This document shows, one piece after another, positions 1-9,107 of a DNA stretch of 64,000 bases. The position numbers were made by a program, and so were the translations under genes. The stretch is from Acidisoma sp. PAMC 29798. Its GTDB lineage: Bacteria; Pseudomonadota; Alphaproteobacteria; Acetobacterales; Acetobacteraceae. The stretch is taken from contig NZ_CP126994.1 of assembly GCF_030252425.1 (NCBI RefSeq), forward strand, positions 2,475,001 to 2,539,000, in the 5' to 3' direction. Position 1 is the stretch's first letter, and each line of letters opens with the position of its first letter. A model generated the notes under the pieces. The model saw only the letters and a program-made list of their open reading frames with translations, searched no databases and was not told where the DNA came from.

Positions 1-543
1 GAAGCGCAGCCCGCTCTGCGGCAGGCCGAAGAGATGGGCATAGGCATTGCTGAAAAGCTCGTCCGCCCGCTTCGTCGCGCCATAGAGCGACACCGGCAGA
101 TCGACCGGGTCCGACTCGGCAAAGGGCATCTTGGTATTGCCGCCATAGACCGAGGACGAGCTGGCATAGACGAAATGCCGCAGCCCCTTCATCGCGCGCG
201 CGGCTTCCAGCATGACCACCTGGCCCATGAGGTTCGCGGTCACATAGGCGTACGGGTCCACCATCGAGTAGCGAACGCCGGCCTGGGCCGCGAGATGCAC
301 GATGCGGTCGATCTCCGGCTCGCGCGCCAGCAGATCGAACACCGATTCGCGGTCCGCGACGCTGAGCTTGGTGAAGGAGAAGTCGGCGTTGCTCTGCAGC
401 CGACGAAGCCGCGCACGCTTCAAGGCGACGTCGTAATAGGAATTGAGATCGTCCACGCCGACGACCCGCTCACCCCGGGCAAGCAAGGCTTGGATGACAT
501 GGTATCCGACGAACCCAGCAGCCCCAGTCACCAGCACCGTCAT
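1..543 (-). CDS. NAD-dependent epimerase/dehydratase, UDP-glucuronate 4-epimerase-like (partial)
   Basis: This is the N-terminal 181 residues of an extended short-chain dehydrogenase; the rest lies beyond the left edge. The start is the ATG at 543. The protein opens with MTVLVTGAAGFVGYHV, a GxxGxxG Rossmann motif for NAD. It goes on with VVGVDDLNSYYDVALK, typical of UDP-glucuronate 4-epimerases, then HLAAQAGVRYS, YASSSSVYGGN and the catalytic YGATK motif (YxxxK). Such enzymes interconvert UDP-glucuronate and UDP-galacturonate for surface polysaccharide synthesis. The exact substrate cannot be fixed from half a protein. The gene runs out of the window leftwards; the next gene, 123 bp away, has the same orientation but an unrelated role. 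Confidence 0.85.
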   Translation of the reverse strand, partial: MTVLVTGAAGFVGYHVIQALLARGERVVGVDDLNSYYDVALKRARLRRLQSNADFSFTKLSVADRESVFDLLAREPEIDRIVHLAAQAGVRYSMVDPYAYVTANLMGQVVMLEAARAMKGLRHFVYASSSSVYGGNTKMPFAESDPVDLPVSLYGATKRADELFSNAYAHLFGLPQSGLRF

Positions 544-666
544 GACGTCACGCACCCAATTTCTGTTCTAACAAGCCCGCCCTAGAAAGTGTTACGGCGC
601 GGCATCTTTATTAGACGCGGAATCATGTCTAATTTCTGTAACCTTTGAAGCGAACCTGTGTTCGTT
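544..666. promoter_or_regulatory. Intergenic region with a short inverted repeat
   Basis: This 123-bp gap is less GC-rich than its surroundings. It contains TTAGAC (611-616) and its complement GTCTAA (627-632) separated by 10 bp, in a position to act as an operator for the leftward epimerase gene. No binding protein can be named. Confidence 0.25.
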
Positions 667-1452
667 TCAGCCGGCGACCCAGCCGCCATCCATGGAAATC
701 GGCGCCCCGGTGATGGTCTTGGCGCCATCCGAGCAGAGGAACACGGCCAAGGCGCCGATCTGCGCCGGCGTCGTGAATTGGAGCATCGGCTGCTTCTCCG
801 CCAGCAGCGCCAGTTTTTCCTGCTCGACACTGGTGCCGTTCCGGGCGGCGCGGTCCTGCAATTGCTTTTCGACGAGGGGCGTCAGCACCCAGCCTGGGCA
901 GATGGCATTGCAGGTCACGCCGGTATTAGCGAGTTCCAACCCGGCGACCTTGGTCAGGCCCAGGATGCCGTGTTTGGCCGCGACATAGGCCGATTTGCTG
1001 GCGCTGCCGACAAGGCCATGCGCGGAGGCGGTGTTGATAATGCGCCCCCAGCCGCGCTCCTTCATGCCCGGCGCGGCCGCCTTGATGCCGTGGAAGGCGG
1101 ATGAGAGGTTAATGGCGATGATCGCGTCCCACTTGTCCTCGGGGAAATCGACGATCTCCGCCACGAATTGAATGCCGGCATTGTTCACCAGGATATCGAC
1201 CTGCCCGAGCGCCGCGATGGCGTCCGCCACCATCTGCCGCACCCCGGCCCCACTGCTGAGATCGGCACCCGAATAGCCGGTGCGCACGCCGAATTCAGTC
1301 TCGATCGCCGCCGTCTCGCGCTCGATCTCGGCCGGTGCGCCAAAGCCGTTCATCATAATATCGGCGCCTTCGGCGGCGAGTGCCCGCGCCACGCCGAGAC
1401 CGATTCCGCTAGTCGATCCCGTCACCAGGGCGACTTTTCCCTTGAGGGTCAT
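667..1452 (-). CDS. bdhA: 3-hydroxybutyrate dehydrogenase (SDR family)
   Basis: A 261-residue classical short-chain dehydrogenase, predicted to interconvert 3-hydroxybutyrate and acetoacetate with NAD. It starts at the ATG at 1452, preceded by GGGAGGA; an upstream in-frame start is less likely. Visible features are the TGSTSGIG cofactor motif, NNAG, the catalytic Ser in TASAHGLVGS, the YVAAK Tyr/Lys pair, and a C-terminal SMDGGW typical of the family. HGLVGSASKSAYVAAKHG and the LEKQ-like VEKQLQD segment fit D-3-hydroxybutyrate dehydrogenases. It lies 22 bp downstream of acetoacetate decarboxylase in the same direction, so the two probably form an operon for ketone-body or polyhydroxybutyrate breakdown. 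Confidence 0.88.
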   Translation of the reverse strand: MTLKGKVALVTGSTSGIGLGVARALAAEGADIMMNGFGAPAEIERETAAIETEFGVRTGYSGADLSSGAGVRQMVADAIAALGQVDILVNNAGIQFVAEIVDFPEDKWDAIIAINLSSAFHGIKAAAPGMKERGWGRIINTASAHGLVGSASKSAYVAAKHGILGLTKVAGLELANTGVTCNAICPGWVLTPLVEKQLQDRAARNGTSVEQEKLALLAEKQPMLQFTTPAQIGALAVFLCSDGAKTITGAPISMDGGWVAG

Positions 1453-1474
1453 TTTTATCCTCCCAGAACTGGCC

Positions 1475-2224
1475 TCAGGCCAGATAGTCGTGCAGCACGC
1501 GGCCATAGGGCAGCGTCAGATCCGCCTTGATGTGCTGCCCATAGAGAATCTTCCTGACGGGCAGATCGGCCACCCGCGCATTGACATGCGGCACAAGCTC
1601 CAGCCGCGCCTCCCCGCCATAGGCAAATTTCAGCGTGGGCTCGATCATGTTGTAGCCGACGAGCTGGGCGATCTTCGGTGAACCATCGACGTCGGGAATG
1701 AATTTCAGGTTGATGGCGAGTTTGCCGAGCTGCTTTTCCATGCGCGCGTGGGCCGCTTCATCCTTGATAAGATTGTATTCCTTGTAGCACATCGTGCCCA
1801 TGGCGATGCGGATCTCGTCGTAATGCAGCGTGCCGGTCAGTGTGTCGTGGATCGCGCGTAGCTGCGGCAGGCCGTATTTCTTGGGAAAGCCCCAGATCTC
1901 GCGCCCTGCCGTGGTGGGCGGCTCATCATCGAGATACATCTGCACCGTGAAATTGCAGGGCTCGCCTTCCCACAGGGCGCAGATGCAGACGCCACTCTCC
2001 TGATAACTTCCGAATCCTGTTGAATCCGGCATGTGAATCCACTCGTAGAAGACATGGTTGCCATCCGGCTCCAGCGGCTCTGGCAGCAGATGCCGGATGA
2101 CCTCGGGGTCGCTCTCATAATGAATGAGGAGATATTCGCGGTCGAAGAAGCGATAGGGACCCTTGGGGTAGCTCGGGCTCGCGAAGGGCATGGAACTCAT
2201 ACCGAGGATATCGTCCCGATTCAT
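1475..2224 (-). CDS. adc: Acetoacetate decarboxylase
   Basis: A 249-residue member of the acetoacetate decarboxylase family, which converts acetoacetate to acetone and CO2 through a Schiff base on a lysine. The REIWGFPKKYG segment matches the family's catalytic-lysine region (ExxGFPKK), and LLPEPLEP near residue 40 is another family hallmark. I chose the ATG at 2224, preceded by AGGGCGG; the open frame extends upstream without homology. The 3' neighbour bdhA probably supplies or removes its substrate. Some family members have other activities, so decarboxylation of acetoacetate itself is inferred from the pairing. Confidence 0.85.
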   Translation of the reverse strand: MNRDDILGMSSMPFASPSYPKGPYRFFDREYLLIHYESDPEVIRHLLPEPLEPDGNHVFYEWIHMPDSTGFGSYQESGVCICALWEGEPCNFTVQMYLDDEPPTTAGREIWGFPKKYGLPQLRAIHDTLTGTLHYDEIRIAMGTMCYKEYNLIKDEAAHARMEKQLGKLAINLKFIPDVDGSPKIAQLVGYNMIEPTLKFAYGGEARLELVPHVNARVADLPVRKILYGQHIKADLTLPYGRVLHDYLA

Positions 2225-2393
2225 CCGAATCCGCCCTCGCGCCCATGACCTGTCCAAGCTTGAGCACGGCCGCCCTCCTGTCCAGTGATGTTTCGCACCG
2301 CGCCACGAAGGCTCCCTGGGGAATGCTTGCCGGGCCCGCTTGCCGGAGAACGATGGGCACGCGTATCTTGCGACCCATGAACGGGAACAAGAC

Positions 2394-4358
2394 ATGAACG
2401 ATCTGTTCGAGGCTGGCCGTGCTGAGGCCGCCTATTCCGCCAAGGATATCGAGGTTCTGGAGGGTCTTGAGCCCGTCCGCCGGCGTCCCGGCATGTATAT
2501 TGGCGGCACGGATGAAGGCCCCTTCCACCATCTGGCGGCCGAAATTCTTGACAATTCCATGGATGAGGCCGTCGCCGGCCATGCGAGCTTCATCGAAGTG
2601 GCCCTCGCGCCAGGCAATCTTCTCACGATCAAGGACAATGGGCGCGGCATCCCGGTCGATCCCCATCCCAAGTTCAAGTCCAAGAGTGCGCTGGAGGTGA
2701 TCCTCACCACACTGCATTCCGGCGGCAAGTTCAGCGGCAAGGCCTATGCGACCTCGGGCGGCTTGCACGGCGTCGGCAGTTCCGTGGTCAATGCGCTGTC
2801 GGACCTCTTCGAGGTCGAGGTCGCGCGGGAGCGGCGGCTGTGGAAGCAGAGCTATTCCCAGGGCAAGCCTCTGACCAAGCTCATCGATGCCGGCTCGGTG
2901 CAGAACCGGCGCGGCACGGCGATCCGATTCAGGCCCGACCCAGAGATCTTCGGCACGCAGCAATTCAGCCCGGCGCGGCTGTATCGGCTGTGCCGCTCGA
3001 AAGCCTATCTCTTTAAGGGCGTCGAAATCCGTTGGAGCTGCGACCCCAGCCTACTCGCCGGCCAGACCGATGTCCCGGCCGAGGCGGTGCTGCATTTTCC
3101 GGGCGGCTTGCGCGACAGCTTGGAGGAAGATGTCGGCGAAGGCACCCGCGTGCTGCCGCAGATCTGGGCCGGCGAAGCGCCCTTCCCCAACGGCGCCGGT
3201 CGTGCCGAATGGGCCGCCCTCTGGCTCGATGGCGGCGGCTTCCTCAACAGCTACTGCAACACCGTGCCGACCGTGCTCGGCGGCACCCATGAGGCGGGGC
3301 TGCGCGCAGCATTGCTCAAGGGGTTGCGCGCCTGGGGCGAGCATCGCGGCAATCGTCGCGCTGGTCAGCTCACGGCCGAAGATGTACTGACGCCGATGGC
3401 AGCCAAGCTCTCCGTCTTTATCCGCGAACCGCAATTCCAGGGGCAGACGAAGGAAAAGCTCACCAACGCGGACGCGACGCGCCTGGTGGAAGCCGCCTTG
3501 CGGGACCGCTTCGACCATTTCCTGGCGGGCGACCCGACTAGCGCCGACAATCTGCTCGCCTTCACGATCGAGCGGGCCGAGGAGCGTATCCGCAAGCGGG
3601 ACGAGAAGGATACGCCGCGCAAATCCGCGACCCGCCGGTTGCGGCTGCCCGGCAAACTCACGGATTGCACGCGGGAGAATGCGGCAGAGACGGAGATCTT
3701 CCTGGTCGAGGGTGACAGCGCCGGCGGCTCCGCCAAGCAGGCGCGCAATCGCGAAACCCAGGCGGTGCTACCCTTGCGCGGCAAGATCCTCAATGTCGCC
3801 AGCGCCTCGGCCGACAAGCTGCGCCAGAACCAGGAGCTGAAGGACCTCATCGAGGCGCTCGGCTGCGGTGTCGGCGATAAGTTCGACGCCAAGCGCCTGC
3901 GCTATGGCCGCATCATCATCATGACGGACGCCGACGTCGACGGCGCCCATATCGCCAGTCTGTTGATGACGTTCTTTTATCGTGAGCTGCCGGAGTTGGT
4001 GCGCGGCGGGCATCTGTACCTCGCCCAACCGCCGCTCTACCGCCTGACCCAGGGCGCCAAATCGGTCTATGCCATGGATGACGCCGGGCTCGCGCGGCTG
4101 AGCAAGTCGGCCTTCAAGGCGGGGTCGAAGATCGAGGTCAGTCGCTTCAAGGGCCTCGGCGAAATGCCACCGGCGGCGTTGAAGGAAACGACGATGGATC
4201 CGAAGAAGCGCACCTTGCTGAAGGTGATGGCGCCGCCGGAGACTCGGGCCGAGACCAATACGATGGTGGAAAACCTGATGGGGCGGCGGCCGGAACTGCG
4301 CTTTCAGTTCATCCAGGATCGCGCCCGCAGCGTGACGGTGGCCGATCTGGATGTGTAG
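2394..4358 (+). CDS. parE: DNA topoisomerase IV subunit B
   Basis: A 654-residue type IIA topoisomerase ATPase subunit that works with ParC (encoded at 54239) to decatenate daughter chromosomes. The order is GHKL ATPase (EILDNSMDEA, DNGRGIP, GGLHGVGSSVVNAL), transducer domain, then TOPRIM with EGDSAGGSAKQ (about residue 440) and the metal-binding DADVDGAH. It ends with the GLGEMPPAALKETTMDP segment. The short length (about 650 rather than 800 residues) and the QNQELKDL region favour ParE over GyrB. The start is the ATG at 2394, which yields MNDLFEAG; an in-frame codon 54 bp upstream lacks support. It is divergent from adc. Confidence 0.9.
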   Translation: MNDLFEAGRAEAAYSAKDIEVLEGLEPVRRRPGMYIGGTDEGPFHHLAAEILDNSMDEAVAGHASFIEVALAPGNLLTIKDNGRGIPVDPHPKFKSKSALEVILTTLHSGGKFSGKAYATSGGLHGVGSSVVNALSDLFEVEVARERRLWKQSYSQGKPLTKLIDAGSVQNRRGTAIRFRPDPEIFGTQQFSPARLYRLCRSKAYLFKGVEIRWSCDPSLLAGQTDVPAEAVLHFPGGLRDSLEEDVGEGTRVLPQIWAGEAPFPNGAGRAEWAALWLDGGGFLNSYCNTVPTVLGGTHEAGLRAALLKGLRAWGEHRGNRRAGQLTAEDVLTPMAAKLSVFIREPQFQGQTKEKLTNADATRLVEAALRDRFDHFLAGDPTSADNLLAFTIERAEERIRKRDEKDTPRKSATRRLRLPGKLTDCTRENAAETEIFLVEGDSAGGSAKQARNRETQAVLPLRGKILNVASASADKLRQNQELKDLIEALGCGVGDKFDAKRLRYGRIIIMTDADVDGAHIASLLMTFFYRELPELVRGGHLYLAQPPLYRLTQGAKSVYAMDDAGLARLSKSAFKAGSKIEVSRFKGLGEMPPAALKETTMDPKKRTLLKVMAPPETRAETNTMVENLMGRRPELRFQFIQDRARSVTVADLDV

Positions 4359-4366
4359 TCGGGACT

Positions 4367-4771
4367 TTAAATCGCTTGTCGGATATCGGTCTGACTGAAG
4401 TCATTCCCTTTAAACAATAAAAGCGCGCCTTGGTTTTTCGTCACGGCATACGCGAAACAGTCACCCATGTTCAGCTGCGCGGGGTGGCCCCGCCCTTTGC
4501 CGTAGCGTGAGAAGGCTTCAAACGCCGCGGCCGCATCATTCTCAGTGATTGAAACTGTTCGAATGCCCGCATCAGCCAAAAATTGCGCCACATCCTCTTG
4601 CGCCTCGGCCACGCTGGAACGTCGATTGCGGCATATCGCCAAGCCCGCCTCAAATATGGCTATGGGCGACGTAATCGGGGACGTATCTCTTTCGATGACA
4701 TCCGCAAGTATCGCGGCATCCGATTCGCGGATCAGGATAGCGACGATCGCCGAGGCATCGACGAAGATCAG
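4367..4771 (-). CDS. PIN-domain toxin (VapC-like) with apparent CTG start
   Basis: A 134-residue PIN-domain ribonuclease, the predicted toxin of a type II toxin-antitoxin pair. The reading frame matching VapC begins LIFVDASAIVAIL and carries all four acidic residues (D5, E41, D104, D123, the last two in GDCFAYA and KGNDF). No ATG, GTG or TTG occurs in frame between the upstream in-frame stop and this conserved N-terminus. The only sensible start is the CTG at 4771, which overlaps the antitoxin stop as CTGA, like the usual ATGA coupling. The first in-frame ATG (4642) would remove the catalytic N-terminus. Either CTG is used or the toxin is start-codon-damaged. Confidence 0.75.
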   Translation of the reverse strand: MIFVDASAIVAILIRESDAAILADVIERDTSPITSPIAIFEAGLAICRNRRSSVAEAQEDVAQFLADAGIRTVSITENDAAAAFEAFSRYGKGRGHPAQLNMGDCFAYAVTKNQGALLLFKGNDFSQTDIRQAI

Positions 4772-5007
4772 TTGTCACCGCTGAGGTCGTCGAAGAAGGC
4801 CTTATCGGCCTCCAAGCCCGTTGCCGGCCGCGCCAGAATCCGATCCTGTAAGTATCGAATACGCTCACGTAGTGGCAGGGCCTCATCAAGACGACGAAGT
4901 TCATTTTCCAAAGCCAGCTTCACGGCTTCAGTCTTGTTGATGTGCTTGCGTGTCGCCAGTTCGTCGGCAAGCCGATCGACCTCACGGCTCCGAATGTTCA
5001 AGGCCAT
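4768..5007 (-). CDS. VapB-like antitoxin
   Basis: A 79-residue antitoxin of the type paired with PIN toxins (PSK/Rv0623-like family). The N-terminal MALNIRSREVDRLADELA is the DNA-binding and dimerisation part; KTEAVKLALENELRR continues the helix. The charged C-terminus (FFDDLSGDN) probably wraps the toxin. A strong AAGGAGG site lies 5 bp before the ATG at 5007. The stop codon overlaps the toxin's first codon. A perfect inverted repeat just upstream (5018-5051) is the likely autoregulatory operator. Confidence 0.82.
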   Translation of the reverse strand: MALNIRSREVDRLADELATRKHINKTEAVKLALENELRRLDEALPLRERIRYLQDRILARPATGLEADKAFFDDLSGDN

Positions 5008-5017
5008 CTCCGCCTCC

Positions 5018-5051
5018 TTGTGTAGACGCTGAAAGAATATCGTCTACACAA
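5018..5051. promoter_or_regulatory. Candidate operator of the vapBC-like pair
   Basis: A perfect 11-bp inverted repeat, TTGTGTAGACG (5018-5028) and CGTCTACACAA (5041-5051), with a 12-bp spacer. It sits immediately upstream of the antitoxin ribosome site, where TA complexes bind to repress themselves. Confidence 0.6.
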
Positions 5052-5078
5052 ACGGATCGCAAGCGCGGGTTGAACCCC

Positions 5079-5366
5079 TCAGTTACAGGGCGGCGGTGTG
5101 CCTCCGGTGCAGACCGATTGCAGGCCGCCCGGGAGGGTGTAGGGCGCCGGCTTCACGTAAGCGGGCCGAACGTAACGGGGCCTCTTGTACCGGCTGTTGT
5201 GACCAGCCGGCTTATGCCATTTGCTATAGCTATGACCCGACGTGCTGTGGCTGGATTTGCCATGCGTCGTCGCATAGGCCTGATGATGCCGCGTATGGCT
5301 GGATGCGCAGCCCGTCAGCCCGATGATGATCGCAACCGCCACCAGCAGAACCTGAACCGCGTTCAT
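5079..5366 (-). CDS. Small His/Lys/Tyr-rich lipoprotein
   Basis: A 95-residue predicted lipoprotein of unknown function. The start at 5366 gives MNAVQVLLVAVAIIIGLTGC, a signal peptide ending in an LTGC lipobox. The mature part is rich in His, Ser, Lys and Tyr and has a repeated basic motif (RPRYVRPAYVKPAPY). Its ATG overlaps the hutD stop as ATGA, so it is translationally coupled to the histidine operon, though nothing in it indicates a catabolic role. The net positive, histidine-rich composition might bind metal or cell-wall polymers; this is speculation. Confidence 0.65.
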   Translation of the reverse strand: MNAVQVLLVAVAIIIGLTGCASSHTRHHQAYATTHGKSSHSTSGHSYSKWHKPAGHNSRYKRPRYVRPAYVKPAPYTLPGGLQSVCTGGTPPPCN

Positions 5367-5914
5367 GCGGCGCCACGCGGGCTGATGATCGCGACGAACG
5401 CCCGACCGCTCACACACTCCGCGCTGCCGCCCTCACCCATCGCCGCATCGCCCGCCATAACCGTCATTCGCTCTTGTCCCATCGCCACGACAACATCCTC
5501 GAAAGCATAGAGGACTAGAACGGCCCCCTCCGTCGCGGTCATCGGCCCATCGGTCCGAAACTGCGCCGCGCGCCGATCCACCATGAGGTTGAGGTCGCGA
5601 GTCGGTCCATCCAACAGATTGCAATCGACCGAAGTCTCGCCGGCAAACCGGATCTCATCCCCTGTATACAGCGTGCGAGGGGCCGCATCGTCAAGCCGGA
5701 GGGTAATCCCCGCCCCCTCAATCACCGTCAGCACACGGTCGATATGCGGAAACACCGAAAACGGGCCATTTCGCGCGATTTCGGCGCGGCTCAGCCGCCA
5801 ATGCCAGCCCTCATCACCGCCAAAACCACCTTGAGCGATTTCCCAGGTGGTGCCGCCACCATTCCGCCACGGCATGGCGCGAAAGCCGGACTGAGGCAGC
5901 AGCCGCCACCGCAT
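5363..5914 (-). CDS. hutD: HutD family protein
   Basis: A 183-residue HutD/Ves-family cupin-like protein. Features are MPWRNGGGTTWEIA near the N-terminus (the WRNGGG signature), WRLSRAEIARNGPFSVFP and DLNLMVDR. HutD proteins occur in histidine-utilisation operons and are thought to modulate pathway flux or bind urocanate-related ligands; they are not essential enzymes. Its ATG (5914) shares one base with the hutF stop (TGATG), and it overlaps the downstream lipoprotein gene, so it lies inside the operon. Confidence 0.88.
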   Translation of the reverse strand: MRWRLLPQSGFRAMPWRNGGGTTWEIAQGGFGGDEGWHWRLSRAEIARNGPFSVFPHIDRVLTVIEGAGITLRLDDAAPRTLYTGDEIRFAGETSVDCNLLDGPTRDLNLMVDRRAAQFRTDGPMTATEGAVLVLYAFEDVVVAMGQERMTVMAGDAAMGEGGSAECVSGRAFVAIISPRGAA

Positions 5915-7290
5915 CAGGCCGCGACCCGCCGCAAGGCCGCAACGAAGCGCCCGCGCGCCGCCTCTTCCCCCGGATGCCGGCCATCGCGCACACGCCAGAT
6001 CCCAGCGACCATCACATCGCGCACCGGCAGGCCCGACCCGCCGAAAATGGCGCTGTCGAGAATGTCGTCGCCCTCGGCGTCGGGCTGCGCCAGTTTCAGG
6101 CGATCGAGCACAGCGAGATCGGCGCGGAACCCCGGCGCGATGACACCGACCGGCTGACCGAGCGCCGCCGCGCCGCCGGAGAGTGCAGCACGGAAGATGG
6201 CACCACCGACCGAGCCGTCTGCGTCCTCGGGCAAGGACAGGCAGCGTCGCCCATGCACCAGCCGCTGGCCGTATTCCAGCAGCCGCAATTCCTCCCAAGG
6301 GTTCAACGCGACATTGCTGTCCGAGCCGATGCCGAAGCGCCCGCCCGTCGTCAGGAAGGCGCCGAGCGGAAACACGCCGTCCCCCAGATTGGCTTCGGTG
6401 ATCGGGCAGAGGCCGGCGATGGCGCCGCTTGCCGCGATATCCGCCAGTTCCTCATGCTCCACATGCGTCGCATGGATGAGGCACCAGGACGGGCCGACCG
6501 GCGCCTCCATCATCAGCAGCTCGACCGGCCGCGCGCCGGTGGCGGCGATGCAATCCTCGACCTCCCGCTCCTGCTCCGCGACATGAATGTGGATCGTCGT
6601 ATCCTCCGGGAGGACCGAGGCGATGTGGCGCACGATCTCCACCGGCACGGCGCGCAGCGAATGCGGCGCGAGACCGACGCGCAGCGTCGTCTGGTCGCGG
6701 CCATGCCAGCGCAGCGATTCCAGAATGCGCAGCAACCGCTCCTCATCCGCCGCGAAGCGACGCTGCGCGGGCTCCAGCGGCGCATTGTCGAAACCGGCAC
6801 GCATATAGAGGACGGGCAAAACGGTCAGGCCGATGCCGATATCCGCGGAGGCATGGATCAACCGCGCCGACATCTCGGCGGGATCGGCATAGGGCGCGCC
6901 ATGGGCGTCATTATGCAGGTAGTGGAATTCACCGACCGTCGTGTAACCGGCCTTGAGCATTTCTATGAAAAGGAAGCCCGCGATATCGCTGAGTTCGTCG
7001 GGACCCACGCCATGGGCGGCGCGATACATCGCTTCCCGCCAAGTCCAGAAACTGTCGGAGGGATCGCGGCGCTTTTCGGCGAGGCCGGCCATGGCGCGCT
7101 GGAAGGCGTGGGAATGGAGGTTCGCCATGCCGGGCACCGCCGGCCCTGCCAGACGCTCGACCCGCTCGCCCAAAGGCAGGATCGCGTCGGGCGTCACGGC
7201 GAGGATGGTGCCGTCCTCGCCGATGTCGATCCGCACATTCCGCGCCCAGCCCTCAGGCAGCAGCGCCGTCGGCGCGAAGAGACTGGGCAT
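5914..7290 (-). CDS. hutF: Formimidoylglutamate deiminase
   Basis: A 458-residue amidohydrolase that converts N-formimidoyl-L-glutamate to N-formyl-L-glutamate and ammonia in the five-step histidine pathway. Metal-binding motifs are visible: LHSHAFQRAMAG (HxH), a later HIHVAEQ, and IGSDSNVALNPWEEL carrying the catalytic Asp. TTVGEFHYLHND and FAPTALLPEGWARNVR are typical of HutF rather than imidazolonepropionase (HutI). This route needs HutG afterwards, which is not found here. It is separated from hutU by 149 bp containing a palindromic repeat but is still in the same direction. Confidence 0.92.
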   Translation of the reverse strand: MPSLFAPTALLPEGWARNVRIDIGEDGTILAVTPDAILPLGERVERLAGPAVPGMANLHSHAFQRAMAGLAEKRRDPSDSFWTWREAMYRAAHGVGPDELSDIAGFLFIEMLKAGYTTVGEFHYLHNDAHGAPYADPAEMSARLIHASADIGIGLTVLPVLYMRAGFDNAPLEPAQRRFAADEERLLRILESLRWHGRDQTTLRVGLAPHSLRAVPVEIVRHIASVLPEDTTIHIHVAEQEREVEDCIAATGARPVELLMMEAPVGPSWCLIHATHVEHEELADIAASGAIAGLCPITEANLGDGVFPLGAFLTTGGRFGIGSDSNVALNPWEELRLLEYGQRLVHGRRCLSLPEDADGSVGGAIFRAALSGGAAALGQPVGVIAPGFRADLAVLDRLKLAQPDAEGDDILDSAIFGGSGLPVRDVMVAGIWRVRDGRHPGEEAARGRFVAALRRVAA

Positions 7291-7313
7291 TGTGGCGGAC
7301 TCCTTCCAAGACT

Positions 7314-7420
7314 CTCGTCATCCCCGGGCTTGACCCGGGGACCTACCCGTTACGGCGCCCAAACGGCGTCGAGGCGCCGTAACGAGATAGGTGCGCGGAT
7401 CGAGTCCGCGCATGACGAGT
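7314..7420. repeat. Palindromic intergenic repeat (REP-like, family B)
   Basis: The element starts near CTCGTCATCCCCGGG and ends CATGACGAGT, so its termini are inverted. Inside are a GC-rich stem around CCCCGGGCTTGACCCGGGG and a perfect pair GTTACGGCGCC / GGCGCCGTAAC. A related element lies at 54099-54171 after recO. It could form a strong RNA hairpin between hutU and hutF and affect the relative expression of the two. Confidence 0.7.
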
Positions 7421-7439
7421 AAAATTATGCGAAGCCTTC

Positions 7440-9107
7440 TCAGCCCAGGATGCCCGGCAGGTCCAGCCCCTTTTCCCGCGCGCAGTCCAACGCGTCCGGA
7501 TACCCCGCATCGGCATGGCGCATGACGCCCGTCGCCGGGTCGTTCCACAGCACGCGCGACAAGCGGCGCGCGGCATCGGCCGTGCCATCTGCCACGATCA
7601 CCATGCCCGCATGCTGCGAATAGCCCATGCCGACGCCGCCGCCGTGATGCAGGGATACCCAGGTCGCGCCGGACGCCGTGTTCAGCAGCGCGTTCAGCAA
7701 AGGCCAGTCCGAGACTGCATCCGATCCATCCCGCATCGCTTCCGTCTCACGGTTCGGGCTGGCGACCGAGCCGGAATCGAGATGGTCGCGGCCGATGACG
7801 ATGGGTGCTTTCAATTCCCCGCTCGCCACCATCTCGTTGAAAGCGAGGCCAAGGCGATGACGGTCACCGAGGCCGACCCAGCAGATGCGCGCCGGCAAAC
7901 CCTGGAAGGCGATGCGCTCGCGCGCCATGTCGAGCCAATGATGCAGGTGTTTGTTGTCGGGCAGGATCTCGCGCACCTTGGCGTCGGTGCGATAGATATC
8001 CTCGGGGTCGCCCGACAACGCCGCCCAGCGGAATGGGCCGATGCCCCGGCAAAACAGCGGCCGGATATAGGCCGGCACGAAACCCGGAAAGTCGAAAGCG
8101 TCCAGCACGCCTTCATCCTTCGCGACCTGACGGATATTGTTGCCGTAATCGAGAACGGGAATGCCCATGCGATGGAAGTCCAGCATGGCGCGCACATGCG
8201 TGGCCATGCTGGCGCGCGACGCGGCGATGACCGCCTGCGGATCACGCTCCCGCTTCTCCTCCCACTGCGCGACCGACCAGCCGACCGGCAGATAGCCGTT
8301 GAGCGGATCATGGGCGGAGGTCTGGTCCGTCACGACATCTGGCTTCACGCCGCGCCGCACGAGTTCGGGAAACACTTCGGCGGCATTGCCGAGCAGGCCG
8401 ACGGAGACCGGCGTCTTGTCGGCCGCCGCGCGGGCGAGAATTTCCAACGCTTCGTCGAGATCCTTTGCCTGCACATCGAGATAGCGCGTGCGCAGGCGCA
8501 TTTCGATGCGACTCGCCTGACACTCCACCGCGAGGCAGGAGAAGCCGGCCATGACGGCGGCGAGCGGCTGGGCGCCGCCCATGCCACCGAGACCGCCTGT
8601 AAGAATCCATTTCCCGGCGGGATCGCCGGCATAATGCTGGCGCGCGACTTCGACGAAGGTCTCGTACGTGCCTTGAACGATGCCCTGCGTGCCGATGTAG
8701 ATCCACGACCCCGCCGTCATCTGGCCGTACATCATCAGGCCCTTGCGATCCAGCTCATGGAAATGCGCCCAATTCGCCCAGGCCGGCACCAGATTGGAAT
8801 TCGCGATCAGCACGCGCGGCGCATCGGCATGGGTCTGGAAAACGCCAACCGGCTTGCCCGATTGCACCAGCAAGGTCTGGTCCGCTTCCAGCGTGCGGAG
8901 GCTCGCGACGATACGGTCGAAACTCTCCCAATCGCGCGCCGCACGACCGATGCCGCCATAGACCACCAGCTCGTCAGGCTTTTCCGCGACAGCCGCATCC
9001 AGGTTGTTCATCAGCATGCGCAACGGCGCTTCCGTCAGCCAGGATTTGGCCGAAATTGCGGTGCCGGTCGGCGACTTGATGCGGCGGCTGTTGTCGAGGC
9101 GGATCAT
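7440..9107 (-). CDS. hutU: Urocanate hydratase
   Basis: A 555-residue urocanase that adds water to urocanate to give imidazolonepropionate using tightly bound NAD. The length matches the family (about 555-560). The N-terminus has [27 protein letters not shown]; later come [13 protein letters not shown] (NAD binding), [17 protein letters not shown] with the family's conserved Asp/His, and [19 protein letters not shown]. The gene overlaps hutH by 4 bp (ATGA), so the two are translationally coupled. Confidence 0.96.
   Translation of the reverse strand: MIRLDNSRRIKSPTGTAISAKSWLTEAPLRMLMNNLDAAVAEKPDELVVYGGIGRAARDWESFDRIVASLRTLEADQTLLVQSGKPVGVFQTHADAPRVLIANSNLVPAWANWAHFHELDRKGLMMYGQMTAGSWIYIGTQGIVQGTYETFVEVARQHYAGDPAGKWILTGGLGGMGGAQPLAAVMAGFSCLAVECQASRIEMRLRTRYLDVQAKDLDEALEILARAAADKTPVSVGLLGNAAEVFPELVRRGVKPDVVTDQTSAHDPLNGYLPVGWSVAQWEEKRERDPQAVIAASRASMATHVRAMLDFHRMGIPVLDYGNNIRQVAKDEGVLDAFDFPGFVPAYIRPLFCRGIGPFRWAALSGDPEDIYRTDAKVREILPDNKHLHHWLDMARERIAFQGLPARICWVGLGDRHRLGLAFNEMVASGELKAPIVIGRDHLDSGSVASPNRETEAMRDGSDAVSDWPLLNALLNTASGATWVSLHHGGGVGMGYSQHAGMVIVADGTADAARRLSRVLWNDPATGVMRHADAGYPDALDCAREKGLDLPGILG

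Noticed and set aside
4650-4904. 84-codon frame overlapping the VapBC-like junction
   Set aside because: It is out of frame with both the antitoxin and the PIN toxin and shows no domain.
5914-7290. HutF read as imidazolonepropionase (HutI)
   Set aside because: Both are amidohydrolases, but GEFHYLHND and the N-terminal FAPTALLPEGWARNV are HutF features.
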